Source: Chitinophagaceae bacterium
Lineage (GTDB): Bacteria; Bacteroidota; Bacteroidia; Chitinophagales; Chitinophagaceae
NCBI GenBank assembly: GCA_947504605.1
Contig: CANNJE010000008.1
Coordinates: 1 to 46,849 of the forward strand
Length of the DNA stretch: 46,849 nt
Reading direction: 5' to 3'
The notes below the pieces were generated by a model. That model was not told where the DNA came from, ran no database searches, and worked only from the letters and a program-made list of their open reading frames with translations. Shown piece by piece: positions 25,107 to 34,379 of the stretch; position 1 is the stretch's first letter, and every line of letters starts with the position of its first letter. The position numbers and the translations under genes were made by a program.

Positions 25107-26516
25107 ATGGCAACTACCGATATCAAACAACATTTTAAGGAACAATTAGAAGCATTCAGGCAAATTCTTGGCGAAGCCTATGTTTTTACAGATGAAGAGA
25201 GTTTAAATAACTATGCACATGACGAGACTGAAAATCTCCATTTTTTACCAGATATCGTTGTAAAGCCGCGTACCGCTGAAGAACTAAGTGAAGTGATGAA
25301 GATCTGTAATATGCAAAAAATCCCTGTTACACCAAGGGGTGCAGGAACAGGATTAAGTGGTGGCGCATTGCCTCATTTGGGCGGAGTATTGGTATCTTTT
25401 GAGCGGATGAATTCCTATGATATTGATGAAAGAAATTTACAGGTAACAACGGAGCCAGGTGTTATCACCGAAGTTTTACAAAATGCTGTAAAAGAAAAGG
25501 GATTATTTTATCCTCCCGATCCAAGCAGTAGGGGTAGTTGTTTTATTGGAGGGAATATTGCAGAAAACAGTGGAGGTCCAAAGGCGGTAAAATATGGCGT
25601 GGTAAAAGATTATGTGTTGAATCTGCAGGTGGTTTTGCCTACTGGAGAGATTATCTGGACAGGTGCTAATGTGCTTAAGAATTCTACCGGTTACAATCTT
25701 ACACAACTGATGGTGGGAAGTGAGGGGACTTTAGGCCTGGTTACTAAAATTGTTTTGAAATTATTGCCACATCCAAAATTTGATCTGTTGATGCTGGTAC
25801 CTTTTACCAATCTTGAAAAAGCAGGTGAGGCAGTTAGTGCTATTTTTCGTGCAGGTTTTACACCAAGTGCATTAGAATTGGTAGAAATCGATGCTTTAAA
25901 AATTGTAAGCAGCTTTGTTGACAGTACAGCCGTTCCGGTAAGTGATGATATTGCAGCACATCTTATTATAGAAGTTGACGGAAACCATATGGACACTTTG
26001 ATGGCTGAAATGGAAGCCATTGCCGAATTGTTGGTGAATTATGATTGTGGTGAAGTGTTTTTTGCAGATGATGCTCAGCAAAAAGCTGAATTGTGGAAAC
26101 TACGAAGGCGTGTTGCTGAAGCTGTAAAGCTGGCTGGTTATACGATTGAAGAAGACACAGTGGTTCCAAGGGCAGAATTGCCTGCTTTAATAAAGGGAGT
26201 AAAAGAACTGGGGAAAGAATATAATTTTCAGGCAGTTTGTTATGGCCATGCCGGAGACGGAAACCTGCATGTGCGCATAAAAAAAGAAGGAAGTATTTTT
26301 AGTTTGAATAATCCGGAAGTGATACCTGCATTAAAAGCATTGTTTGCACTTGTAAAAAAACTTGGAGGTACAATAAGCGGGGAGCATGGTATTGGCCTTA
26401 TTCAAAAAGAATATATGGATATTGTTTTTGATAAAACACAATTGGAAATTATGCGGGGAATTAAAAAAACATTCGATCCAAACAATATTTTGAACAGCGG
26501 AAAAATATTTGACTAA
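25107..26516 (+). CDS. FAD-binding oxidase, GlcD/D-lactate dehydrogenase family
   Basis: 469 residues. The N-terminal FAD-binding PCMH domain (about 40-215) has VVKPRTAEELSEVMKICN, PVTPRGAGTGLSGGALP, YPPDPSSRGSCFIGGNIAEN and MVGSEGTLGLVTK. The C-terminal FAD-oxidase domain has CYGHAGDGNLHVRI and ISGEHGIGLIQKEYM, and ends with FDPNNILNSGKIF. These motifs identify the glycolate/D-lactate/D-2-hydroxyacid dehydrogenase group, which oxidises a 2-hydroxyacid to a 2-oxoacid. No Fe-S GlcF-like subunit lies nearby, so it may work with an unlinked partner or alone. The exact substrate is not set. Confidence 0.9.
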   Translation: MATTDIKQHFKEQLEAFRQILGEAYVFTDEESLNNYAHDETENLHFLPDIVVKPRTAEELSEVMKICNMQKIPVTPRGAGTGLSGGALPHLGGVLVSFERMNSYDIDERNLQVTTEPGVITEVLQNAVKEKGLFYPPDPSSRGSCFIGGNIAENSGGPKAVKYGVVKDYVLNLQVVLPTGEIIWTGANVLKNSTGYNLTQLMVGSEGTLGLVTKIVLKLLPHPKFDLLMLVPFTNLEKAGEAVSAIFRAGFTPSALELVEIDALKIVSSFVDSTAVPVSDDIAAHLIIEVDGNHMDTLMAEMEAIAELLVNYDCGEVFFADDAQQKAELWKLRRRVAEAVKLAGYTIEEDTVVPRAELPALIKGVKELGKEYNFQAVCYGHAGDGNLHVRIKKEGSIFSLNNPEVIPALKALFALVKKLGGTISGEHGIGLIQKEYMDIVFDKTQLEIMRGIKKTFDPNNILNSGKIFD

Positions 26517-26540
26517 TTCTCTAAATAATTAATTCTGTTT

Positions 26541-27161
26541 ATGAAAATGAAAAAAATCACTTTGTTATTTTTAATGTTTATTGTATCCTTTAATTTATTG
26601 GCACAGGATAAGGATGAGAAAAAAGGGGGTTTTAGAAAAGAAAATCTTTTTACGGGTGGTAATGTTACCCTTTCATTTGGTAACAGTGTAACTGTGCTGG
26701 GACTAAGCCCTTATTTTGGATACAGTATCACTAAATATTTGGATGTTGCGCTTTCAACCAATTTTAATTATACATCGCAGAGAGATAATGTTGTGATGGG
26801 AGATAAAATTAGGCAAACGGTTTATGGGCCTGGTGCTTTTATAAGAGTCTTTCCTGTTCACTTTTTATTTGCGCAAGCACAGTTTGAACAAAATTTTATC
26901 AAGTACAAGTATATTCCGGGTAGTAATAACAGTTATCCTGCAGAGAAGCAGTCATTGGATGCCGGCAGCTTTTTAGTTGGAGGTGGTTATTCAAGCGGAA
27001 AGCGAGATGGTAATACGTATTATTATGTTTCCATATTATGGGATGTTTCTAAAAATAAAAATTCTCCCTATACAGATTATTTAGGAAGGAGTATACCCGT
27101 TTTTAGAGCCGGTATGAATATCGAACTGTTTCAAGGTGGCGGTCGCAGCAGAAGGAACTAA
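26541..27161 (+). CDS. Outer-membrane beta-barrel-like protein, unknown function
   Basis: 206 residues with signal peptide (KKITLLFLMFIVSFNLLA, cleaved near AQ). The mature part alternates hydrophobic and polar residues in strands (NVTLSFGNSVTVLGLSPYFG, VALSTNFNYT, FLVGGGYSS) and ends near IPVFRAGMNIELF, like a small eight-stranded porin or OmpA/OmpW-like barrel. It has no motif I can assign to a function. It overlaps convergently by four bases with the LOG gene on the other strand. Confidence 0.65.
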   Translation: MKMKKITLLFLMFIVSFNLLAQDKDEKKGGFRKENLFTGGNVTLSFGNSVTVLGLSPYFGYSITKYLDVALSTNFNYTSQRDNVVMGDKIRQTVYGPGAFIRVFPVHFLFAQAQFEQNFIKYKYIPGSNNSYPAEKQSLDAGSFLVGGGYSSGKRDGNTYYYVSILWDVSKNKNSPYTDYLGRSIPVFRAGMNIELFQGGGRSRRN

Positions 27162-27694
27162 AGATATTGGAGCAGTTCCTGCGGTTCATTCAATATGGTC
27201 ATAGTTTCATAAGGGTCGCCGTATAAAAATCCTTCACTAAACATCATTTGAATATGTGCTATCATGTGGTCATAAAATCCGCCACTATTTAAAATAAATA
27301 TTTTTTTATTGTGAATTCTCAGTTGGTTCCAAGTTAGGATTTCAAACACTTCATCTAAAGTGCCATACCCTCCGGGAAGTATAATGGCAGCATCACATTT
27401 TTCATATAGCAGTTCTTTTCGGCTATGCATATTTTCAACAATATGTAGTTCGGTTAATCCATTATGCTGATGTTCCCACTCTGATAGTAGTTTTGGTATT
27501 ATACCGATTACTTTTCCATTTTTTTCAAGAGTTGCATTGGCCACTGCAGCCATAAGACCTTTGTTTCCACCGCCATAAATAACGGTAATATTATTTTGAG
27601 CGAGTAAATAGCCAAGTTGGGTGGTATGCGCTTCAAATAATGGATTGTTGCCAGCTTTGCTACCACAAAAAACGTCGATTGCTTTTATCGCCAT
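27158..27694 (-). CDS. LOG family protein (TIGR00730; putative nucleoside 5'-monophosphate phosphoribohydrolase)
   Basis: 178 residues. The signature motifs are present: VFCGSKAGNNPLFEA at the start, IYGGGNKGLMAAVANATL and LPGGYGTLDEVFEILTWNQL (PGGxGTxxE). Family members cleave the N-glycosidic bond of nucleoside 5'-monophosphates, including cytokinin riboside monophosphates in plants and some bacteria; in most bacteria the natural substrate is unclear. It diverges from the symporter gene at 27780 across 85 bp, and its stop codon overlaps the convergent barrel gene. Confidence 0.9.
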   Translation of the reverse strand: MAIKAIDVFCGSKAGNNPLFEAHTTQLGYLLAQNNITVIYGGGNKGLMAAVANATLEKNGKVIGIIPKLLSEWEHQHNGLTELHIVENMHSRKELLYEKCDAAIILPGGYGTLDEVFEILTWNQLRIHNKKIFILNSGGFYDHMIAHIQMMFSEGFLYGDPYETMTILNEPQELLQYL

Positions 27695-27779
27695 ATAAAT
27701 ATTTTAAGGGCAAAGGGAAAACAATTTTCTTTATCTTCAAAAATTATTACCAGAATTAATAATTCATTAAAATTTAGAT

Positions 27780-29294
27780 ATGTCTCCAACTTTGTTATTC
27801 TCATTCGTAATAGGCTATTTTATTGTTTTATTAGGTGTTGCCTGGTTTACCTCCAGGGGTTCAAATAATGAATCTTTTTTTATTGGCAACAGAAAAAGTA
27901 ACTGGATGCTTGTAGCTTTTGGTATGATTGGTACTTCGCTGAGTGGAGTAACATTTGTAAGTGTTCCGGGAGGTGTAGGTACGGGCAATTTCTATTATTT
28001 TCAGATTGTAATTGGTTATTTGTTTGGTTATATGGCCATCGCTTTTGTATTATTGCCATTATACTATAAATTAAATCTTACCAGCATTTATACTTATCTG
28101 GAACAACGGTTCGGCATCAATGCACATAAAGCAGGGGCATCGTTTTTTATTCTATCCCGTTCTGTAGGTGCTACAGCAAGATTATATCTTGTTATCAATA
28201 TTCTGCAGATTTTCATTTTAGACAAACTCGGTGTACCTTTTATTCTTACCACATTTGTAATACTTCTAATGATTCTTTTGTACACTTTTGAAGGAGGCGT
28301 TAAAACAATAATTTATACAGACACTTTGCAAACAACCGGAATGCTGGTTGGATTGGTTGTTTGTACCATCGTTATCATCAAAGCATTGGGAACTGATTTT
28401 TCAGGTGCATTAACCCTCATGTCTGATAAAGGATACACGCAGATATTTAATACTGATGTAAAAGCTGGTTCCTTTTTTATGAAACATATTTTAGGAGGTA
28501 TGTTTATAGCTATTGCTATGACTGGCTTAGATCAGGAGATGATGCAAAAAAATATCAGTGTAAAGAACTTGCGGGATTCACAAAAGAATATGATGACTTT
28601 TACTGCAGTATTGATGGTAGTAAACTTCCTGTTTTTGTTTTTAGGTGGTATACTTTATTTGTATGCAAGTGCTAATAACATTACAACAGCGCCAGATGAT
28701 TTGTTTCCAACTATTGCATTAAGTGATACTTTTAGCGGAAGTATTGGAGTATTGTTTATTATAGCTTTGATTTCTGCTTTGTTTCCAAGTGTTGATGGAG
28801 CAATTACATCACTCACCTCCTGTTTTTGTATAGATATCATAGGATTAAATAAGAGTAAAGAGGATGAGAAGGCAAAAAAGCGTACGAGGCTAAAAGTGCA
28901 CTTCAGTTTTGCAGTATTGTTCTTTTTGCTAGTGCTTTTTTTTAAATTTATTAATGACAAGTTGATCATTGATTTTATTTTAAAATTTGCAGGCATTACT
29001 TATGGCCCATTGCTTGGATTATTTGCATTTGGTATTTTAACCCAAAAAAAGCTCAACGAAAAACTTATATGGGCTGTTTGTATTATAGCCCCACTACTGG
29101 CCCTTATGTTGGATGTTTTAAGCAGTCCCGGTTGGTATGAGAAAAAACTTCATATTGAATTAGGGCTTCAAAGTATTTCACAAAGTATATTTAGTGGTTA
29201 TGTAGTAGGGAATGAACTGATTCTTATAAATGGCCTGATTACTTTCCTTGGATTGTTAATGATTTCAAAAAAATCGACTGCTTCAATAAATTAA
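27780..29294 (+). CDS. Sodium/solute symporter (SSS family)
   Basis: 504 residues with about 13 membrane segments. Recognisable SSS features include the start PTLLFSFVIGYFIVLLGVAW, FFIGNRKSNWMLVAFGMIGT (the substrate/Na+ region), LSGVTFVSVPGGVGTGNFYY, TFEGGVKTIIYTDTLQ and LDQEMMQKNISVKNLRDSQK. These carriers couple Na+ influx to uptake of sugars, amino acids, vitamins or sialic acid; the substrate cannot be assigned. It begins a four-gene set with gaps of 3-5 bp (symporter, O-methyltransferase, glucosaminidase, phosphoribosyltransferase), so these are almost certainly cotranscribed. Confidence 0.9.
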   Translation: MSPTLLFSFVIGYFIVLLGVAWFTSRGSNNESFFIGNRKSNWMLVAFGMIGTSLSGVTFVSVPGGVGTGNFYYFQIVIGYLFGYMAIAFVLLPLYYKLNLTSIYTYLEQRFGINAHKAGASFFILSRSVGATARLYLVINILQIFILDKLGVPFILTTFVILLMILLYTFEGGVKTIIYTDTLQTTGMLVGLVVCTIVIIKALGTDFSGALTLMSDKGYTQIFNTDVKAGSFFMKHILGGMFIAIAMTGLDQEMMQKNISVKNLRDSQKNMMTFTAVLMVVNFLFLFLGGILYLYASANNITTAPDDLFPTIALSDTFSGSIGVLFIIALISALFPSVDGAITSLTSCFCIDIIGLNKSKEDEKAKKRTRLKVHFSFAVLFFLLVLFFKFINDKLIIDFILKFAGITYGPLLGLFAFGILTQKKLNEKLIWAVCIIAPLLALMLDVLSSPGWYEKKLHIELGLQSISQSIFSGYVVGNELILINGLITFLGLLMISKKSTASIN

Positions 29295-29297
29295 CAT

Positions 29298-29936
29298 ATG
29301 CAACTTGTAAATGAAAAAGCAGAATTATATGCAGCACAAAATTCAACGCTGCAGGAAACCCTGTTGCAAAAAATACTAGACAATACAGCAGCAAACCATC
29401 CTCATGCCCATATGCTCAGTGGGAGTACACAGGGTAAGTTGCTGGAGTTTCTTAGTGAGATGATTCATCCCGAAAAAATTTTGGAAATAGGCACTTTTAC
29501 AGGCTTTAGTGCGTTATCTCTTGCGAAAGGTCTGCAAAAAAAAGGCATTTTGCATACTATTGAGTTAAGAGAAGAAGATGCCAGTATTGCGGAGCAATAT
29601 TTTAACGCTTCGGCGTATGCAAATAAGATCAAATTGCATCAAGGAGATGCGTTAAAGATCATTCCTGAATTAGAAGATGAATGGGACCTTGTATTTATTG
29701 ATGCCGATAAAGTGAATTATATTAATTATTACGAATTAACTTTGCCAAAATTAAAATCGGGGGGATGGATCATTGCGGATAATGTATTGTTTCACGGGCA
29801 GGTGCTAGAAACAGAAGTAAAAGGGAAAAATGCATTGGCAATACAAGGTTTTAATGATCATGTAAAAAATGACAATAGGGTAGAGCAAGTAATGCTTACC
29901 GTTAGAGATGGGTTAATGTTAATTAAAAAAATCTAA
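29298..29936 (+). CDS. Class I SAM O-methyltransferase (caffeoyl-CoA OMT family)
   Basis: 212 residues. SAM motif I is EKILEIGTFTGFSALSLAKG; motif II is GILHTIELREEDASIAEQYF; WDLVFIDADKVNYINYYEL is the strand with the metal/acceptor Asp (FIDADK); GGWIIADNVLFHGQVL is the next conserved block. This matches the Mg2+-dependent bacterial O-methyltransferases related to caffeoyl-CoA OMT, which methylate catechol-type hydroxyls; many bacterial members have no known substrate. The start ATG is three bases after the symporter stop. Confidence 0.92.
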   Translation: MQLVNEKAELYAAQNSTLQETLLQKILDNTAANHPHAHMLSGSTQGKLLEFLSEMIHPEKILEIGTFTGFSALSLAKGLQKKGILHTIELREEDASIAEQYFNASAYANKIKLHQGDALKIIPELEDEWDLVFIDADKVNYINYYELTLPKLKSGGWIIADNVLFHGQVLETEVKGKNALAIQGFNDHVKNDNRVEQVMLTVRDGLMLIKKI

Positions 29937-29941
29937 TAAGT

Positions 29942-31093
29942 ATGGTAAAAACAATTTTTTTATTGTTCGTTTGTTTAATGGTGGGTAATGTATATGCCCA
30001 ACGGATGACAGTAGAGGAATATGTTGCAACCTATAAAGATGCTGCAATTGCACAAATGAAAAGGCTGGGGGTGCCGGCTTCGATCATACTGGCACAAGGA
30101 ATTCTTGAAACTGAAAATGGAAACAGTGATCTTGTTAGAAAATCAAATAACCATTTTGGAATTAAATGTAAAAGCACCTGGACAGGTATGAGTGTTACTC
30201 ATACAGATGATGCTCCTAATGAATGTTTTCGTAAATACAACACGGCTGAAGAAAGTTACCGTGATCACAGCGATTACTTATTTAACACACCCAGGTATGC
30301 TTCTCTTTTTCAATTATCGGCAACTGATTACAAAGGCTGGGCTTATGGATTAAAAAGAGCCGGTTATGCTACCAATCCACGTTATCCGCAAATACTTATC
30401 GGCAATATTGAAAAATATAATTTGCAACAATATAATTCTTTAGATGGGGCAGAGCGTATTGTTGGAAATCCAGTAGCTAGCAATATTACAAGTTCTGTAA
30501 TAACAAAATCTCCTCCATCTGAAGTAGTAGTTGAAACCCCGAAGGAGAACAATGTTTTCAAGAAAATATTTTCCGGCAGGAAAAACAGGGATAATCAATT
30601 CTTTAATAGGCTTAAAGCTGTAATGGTTTTTAAAGGAACTTCTTTGCTAGCCATTGCTACTGAAAATGAAATCCCACTTGTAAAATTATTGGAGTTTAAC
30701 GATTTAAAAGAGGATGGCTTACTAAAGGAAGATCAGTGGATATATCTAGAGAAAAAACATAAGGAAGGCAACAGGGATACTTATACAGCTTTGCAAAATG
30801 AAAGTTTATATGGAATTTCTCAAAACAATGCTGTACAATTAACGTTGCTGGCACAGTATAATCAAATGAGCGAGCAAAGTAAAGTAAAAGCTGGCACCAT
30901 TATCAAGTTAAGGTCTGGAGTTAAGGTAAGTGCACAACCGGAAGCTGCCATTAAAACACATGAAGTACAAGCCAAAGAGGGTTTGTATAGTATCGCAAAA
31001 AAATACAACGTATCTGTTGATGATTTGAAAGAATGGAATCAACTAAATAGTAATGATCTCAAAATGGGCCAACAATTAATCATAGCAAAATAA
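29942..31093 (+). CDS. Secreted GH73-type glucosaminidase with LysM repeats
   Basis: 383 residues with a signal peptide (MVKTIFLLFVCLMVGNVYAQ). The catalytic domain, about 21-160, contains PASIILAQGILETENGNSDL, with the likely catalytic Glu in LETENG, and SNNHFGIKCK, RKYNTAEESYRDHSDYL. After a linker (about 165-205) come three LysM-like domains, the last clear (AKEGLYSIAKKYNVSVDDLK, LNSNDLKMGQQL) and two more degenerate ones. It would cleave beta-N-acetylglucosaminyl bonds in peptidoglycan in the periplasm, for cell wall turnover or division. Confidence 0.9.
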   Translation: MVKTIFLLFVCLMVGNVYAQRMTVEEYVATYKDAAIAQMKRLGVPASIILAQGILETENGNSDLVRKSNNHFGIKCKSTWTGMSVTHTDDAPNECFRKYNTAEESYRDHSDYLFNTPRYASLFQLSATDYKGWAYGLKRAGYATNPRYPQILIGNIEKYNLQQYNSLDGAERIVGNPVASNITSSVITKSPPSEVVVETPKENNVFKKIFSGRKNRDNQFFNRLKAVMVFKGTSLLAIATENEIPLVKLLEFNDLKEDGLLKEDQWIYLEKKHKEGNRDTYTALQNESLYGISQNNAVQLTLLAQYNQMSEQSKVKAGTIIKLRSGVKVSAQPEAAIKTHEVQAKEGLYSIAKKYNVSVDDLKEWNQLNSNDLKMGQQLIIAK

Positions 31094-31098
31094 AACGC

Positions 31099-31638
31099 AT
31101 GTCGCTTATACAGGTAAAAGATAAAAAATTTGTTCCTTATTTAACTGCAGCACAAATTGATGAGCAGATAAAAAGGCTTGGGAAAGAGTTGAATACTGAT
31201 TATGCAGGTAAACGACCTTTGTTTATCGCAATTTTAAACGGGTCGTTTATGTTTGCATCCGATCTTTTTAAAGAGCTTGATTGTGAGCCTGAAATTTGTT
31301 TTATAAAATTAGCTTCTTATAAAGGAACCAAGAGTACCGGTAATGTTATTACATCGATTGGTTTAGATGCTTCTTTAAAAGGAAGAGAAGTTATTGTACT
31401 TGAGGATATCGTAGATACCGGTAAAACCTTAAACGAATTCCTGCCTCAGTTACATGACCACCATCCAGCATCTTTAAAAATTGTGGCTTTGCTGCATAAA
31501 CCGGAAGCATTGCAGTATCCGATTAAAATAGATTACCTTGGTTTTAGTGTTCCCGACAAATTTCTGCTAGGTTATGGGTTGGATTATGATGGGTTGGCCA
31601 GAAATTTGGGGGAGATTTACAGGTTGGTAGAAGATTAG
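31099..31638 (+). CDS. hpt: Hypoxanthine phosphoribosyltransferase
   Basis: 179 residues. The PRPP-binding motif is VIVLEDIVDTGKTLNEF, with FIAILNGSFMFASDL and FIKLASYKGTKSTGN (the flexible loop), and DYLGFSVPDKFLLGYGLDY is the purine-binding region. It converts hypoxanthine or guanine plus PRPP to IMP or GMP in purine salvage. It is five bases after the glucosaminidase gene and is the last of that operon. Confidence 0.93.
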   Translation: MSLIQVKDKKFVPYLTAAQIDEQIKRLGKELNTDYAGKRPLFIAILNGSFMFASDLFKELDCEPEICFIKLASYKGTKSTGNVITSIGLDASLKGREVIVLEDIVDTGKTLNEFLPQLHDHHPASLKIVALLHKPEALQYPIKIDYLGFSVPDKFLLGYGLDYDGLARNLGEIYRLVED

Positions 31639-31706
31639 GTAGCAGCATTTTTTGGTTTTGTGTGGTCTTACGTTTAAAAAAAATCGTTTGCGTCAATAGT
31701 TAATAC

Positions 31707-33470
31707 TTGAAAAAAATTGCCACATATTGTTTAACCATTTTTTTTATTTTTCCTTCATTTAGTCAGTATTATTTACGTGGCGCAGTAAAGGATGAAAAGA
31801 ATCATTACCTCCAAAATGTAAAAATATTTGTGCATTCTGTAAAGGCATTGTATCAAACAGGTACACAGGGAAGTTTCGGATTTACTGTACTAAAAGCATA
31901 CGATTCACTTACCTTTTCATTGGATGGCTATGAATCCAAAACCATCAGGGTTAAAACAGATGTTTGGCAAAATGTGCTTCTTAAAATTTCTGTAGAACAA
32001 GCCACAAAAAATAGGCAAAAACTAATATCAATTACAAAAGACTTTTCACAGTCTTCAAAATTTAGTTCAATTTTTAGTGACGAAACCTATTTTCAGTTAG
32101 TAGAAAATGAATTTGTAAATTCAGATAAATATCCCAATACAGGGTTTTCACTCGATGTAGATAAAGCATCTTACAGCAACGTTCGTAGGTTTATTAATAT
32201 GAACAGCGAAGTCCCTCCTGATGCGGTAAGGATTGAAGAATTAATTAATTACTTCAACCTCCATTACCGTGAACCTGCAAAGGGTGATTTGTTTAATATC
32301 AACAGCCAGCTTACCGCATGTCCTTGGAATTATAAAAACCAGTTGCTTGTACTTAATATCAGTGCGAAAAAACTGGATTTGGATAAAGTGCCACCAGGCA
32401 ATTTTGTTTTTTTAATTGATGCTTCCGGAAGTATGGATATGCCAAACAGGTTACCACTTTTAAAAGCCGCCTTTCAGTCTTTTGTTAAAAATCTTCGGCC
32501 TATTGACAAAGTTTCCATTGTTGTTTATGGAGGTTCAGTGGGTATTTGGTTGCAACCAACGCCAGGGTCAGAGAAGGATTCAATCATAAAATCAATTGAA
32601 GAACTAACTGCGTCCGGAGGAACACCTGGCGAATCAGGTATTCGTACAGCATATAAACTGGCAGAAAGTACTTTTATGGAAGGAGCCAATAACAGGGTTA
32701 TATTGGCTACCGATGGTGATTTTAATATAGGAGAAACATCCGAAAAAGATTTGGATGAATTGATTACTAAAATGCGTCAGACGGGAGTTTTTCTCACTTG
32801 TCTCGGTGTGGGTATGGGGAATTTTAAAGATTCAAAATTACAAACACTGGCAAAAAAAGGAAATGGCAATTATGCTTATCTGGATGATATAAAGGAAGCT
32901 GAAAAAGTGTTGGTTAAAGAACTTACCCAAACCTTCTATGCTGTAGCAGATGATGTTTTTATGAATGTACAGTTTAATCCTTCAATGACAAAGGAATACC
33001 GTTTAATAGGCTTTGATAATAAGAAAGAAGCTATTGCGGAAGATTCTAGTAAATTAAGCGGGGGAGAGATTGGAAGCGGAAACAGTACCCTTGCTATTTT
33101 TGAAATTGTTCCAACCGAACAAAATACCCTAACAATCAATACTCCCTTTACAGAAGATATGGCAACATTATCACTCAGGTATAGTTTATGTAATGATACC
33201 AGCAGTAACAGCATCGAATATAAAGTTCCGTCAAACTATCTGTCATTTACAGAAATTAATAAGGAGTTGCAATTTGCAACAGCTGTTACCATGTTTGCGC
33301 TCAAATTAAAGCAGTCGAAGTATCTTAATAATGCGGATTGGAATTCGATTATCACAGTAGCAGCTATGTCTGCAGATAAAAATAATTATTTGCAAAATGA
33401 ATTTTTACAGCTTTTAGAAAAAGCTCAAAAGATTTATCCCGAAAAAAAGAAAAAGAAATACAGCAACTAA
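31707..33470 (+). CDS. YfbK-like von Willebrand factor A domain protein (secreted)
   Basis: 587 residues from a TTG start, giving a signal peptide (MKKIATYCLTIFFIFPSFSQ). A CarboxypepD_reg-like Ig domain follows (YYLRGAVKDEKNHYLQNVK...), then the YfbK-specific block VDKASYSNVRRFINMNSEVP, PDAVRIEELINYFNLHY and SQLTACPWN. The VWA domain starts near 235 with the MIDAS motif LIDASGSM and continues to about 400; the C-terminal DUF3520-like part follows (NVQFNPSMTKEYRLIGFDNK, LSLRYS). The role in Bacteroidota is unknown; VWA domains bind proteins through a metal. It stands between the hpt operon and a bidirectional terminator. Confidence 0.88.
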   Translation: MKKIATYCLTIFFIFPSFSQYYLRGAVKDEKNHYLQNVKIFVHSVKALYQTGTQGSFGFTVLKAYDSLTFSLDGYESKTIRVKTDVWQNVLLKISVEQATKNRQKLISITKDFSQSSKFSSIFSDETYFQLVENEFVNSDKYPNTGFSLDVDKASYSNVRRFINMNSEVPPDAVRIEELINYFNLHYREPAKGDLFNINSQLTACPWNYKNQLLVLNISAKKLDLDKVPPGNFVFLIDASGSMDMPNRLPLLKAAFQSFVKNLRPIDKVSIVVYGGSVGIWLQPTPGSEKDSIIKSIEELTASGGTPGESGIRTAYKLAESTFMEGANNRVILATDGDFNIGETSEKDLDELITKMRQTGVFLTCLGVGMGNFKDSKLQTLAKKGNGNYAYLDDIKEAEKVLVKELTQTFYAVADDVFMNVQFNPSMTKEYRLIGFDNKKEAIAEDSSKLSGGEIGSGNSTLAIFEIVPTEQNTLTINTPFTEDMATLSLRYSLCNDTSSNSIEYKVPSNYLSFTEINKELQFATAVTMFALKLKQSKYLNNADWNSIITVAAMSADKNNYLQNEFLQLLEKAQKIYPEKKKKKYSN

Positions 33471-33489
33471 TAAAAATATTTATGCCATT

Positions 33490-33522
33490 AAAAAACCCAT
33501 TCCAACTCGGAATGGGTTTTTT
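33490..33522. terminator. Bidirectional rho-independent terminator
   Basis: Arms AAAAAACCCATTCC (33490-33503) and GGAATGGGTTTTTT (33509-33522) flank a five-base loop. It ends the VWA gene on + and the zinc-ribbon gene on -. Confidence 0.93.
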
Positions 33523-33540
33523 ATAATAAGTATGGTTTAA

Positions 33541-34296
33541 TTATTTTACTTCAACAGCATCATTTAATTCGGCATCAACCAAAATACGACCACAGTTTTC
33601 GCAAACCATTAATTTTTTACGCAATTTAATTTCACTTTGTTTTTGAGGAGGAATTGCATGGAAACAACCACCACAACTGTCTCTCTCAACCGGAACTACA
33701 GCAAGTCCGTTTCTATAGTTTTTACGAATACGGTCATAACTCAGCAACAAACGCTCATCTACATGATTTCTTGCTTCTGCAGCTTCTTTATCGTAATGTT
33801 TTTCTTCTTTTTCGGTTTCACTAATGATCTTCTCCAGTTCACCTTTTTTACCACTCAAATTAGTTTCTTTGGTAGCAACTGCTTTTTTTGCAAATTCAAG
33901 TTGTTTTGCTTTTTCAGCAACTTCTTCAGTAGCGTCTTTGATATGTTTTTCGCACAATTTTTCTTCCAGTTGTTGCATCTCAATTTCTTTATTGATAGCT
34001 TCAAACTCACGATTGTTTTTTACGTTCTCGCTTTGCTTTTCGTATTTTTTAATTAACTCCTGTGCTTCTTTAATCGCAGCCTTCTTTTGCTCAATAAAAT
34101 CGGTAATACCGTTTATTTCTTCTTCAACACGGGTTTGGCGTGCATGTAAACCTTCAATTTCATCTTCCAGGTCTTTTACTTCCATTGGAAGTTCACCTTT
34201 TAAAATTTGGATTTCATCCTGCTTGCTGTCAATTTTTTGTAAGCGAACCAGGGAAGATAATTTTTCTTCTACTGAAAATTCTTTAACTGAAGCCAT
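33541..34296 (-). CDS. Coiled-coil zinc-ribbon protein (C4-type, CT398-like)
   Basis: 251 residues. Residues about 15-180 are a long heptad-rich coiled coil (VKDLEDEIEGLHARQTRVEE, KQSENVKNNREFEAINKEIE). The C-terminus is a C4 zinc ribbon: CGGC near 205 and CENC near 235, with HAIPPQKQSEIKLRKKL between. This is the C4-type zinc ribbon domain family (PF02591), known from Chlamydia CT398. Its function is unresolved; related proteins interact with secretion or transcription components. It lies head-to-tail with the Nif3-like gene, 83 bp apart, and is probably cotranscribed. Confidence 0.88.
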   Translation of the reverse strand: MASVKEFSVEEKLSSLVRLQKIDSKQDEIQILKGELPMEVKDLEDEIEGLHARQTRVEEEINGITDFIEQKKAAIKEAQELIKKYEKQSENVKNNREFEAINKEIEMQQLEEKLCEKHIKDATEEVAEKAKQLEFAKKAVATKETNLSGKKGELEKIISETEKEEKHYDKEAAEARNHVDERLLLSYDRIRKNYRNGLAVVPVERDSCGGCFHAIPPQKQSEIKLRKKLMVCENCGRILVDAELNDAVEVK

Positions 34297-34379
34297 AGTG
34301 TTTCTTTATTTATTTTTTGTTTACAGGTATAAAATCTTTTCCCAGCATTCTTGTGTCACTCACTTGTACTGATTATTCT

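Noticed and set aside
27158-27161. Four-base convergent overlap of the barrel and LOG genes
   Set aside because: Overlapping stop codons of this kind are common in compact genomes and carry no special meaning.
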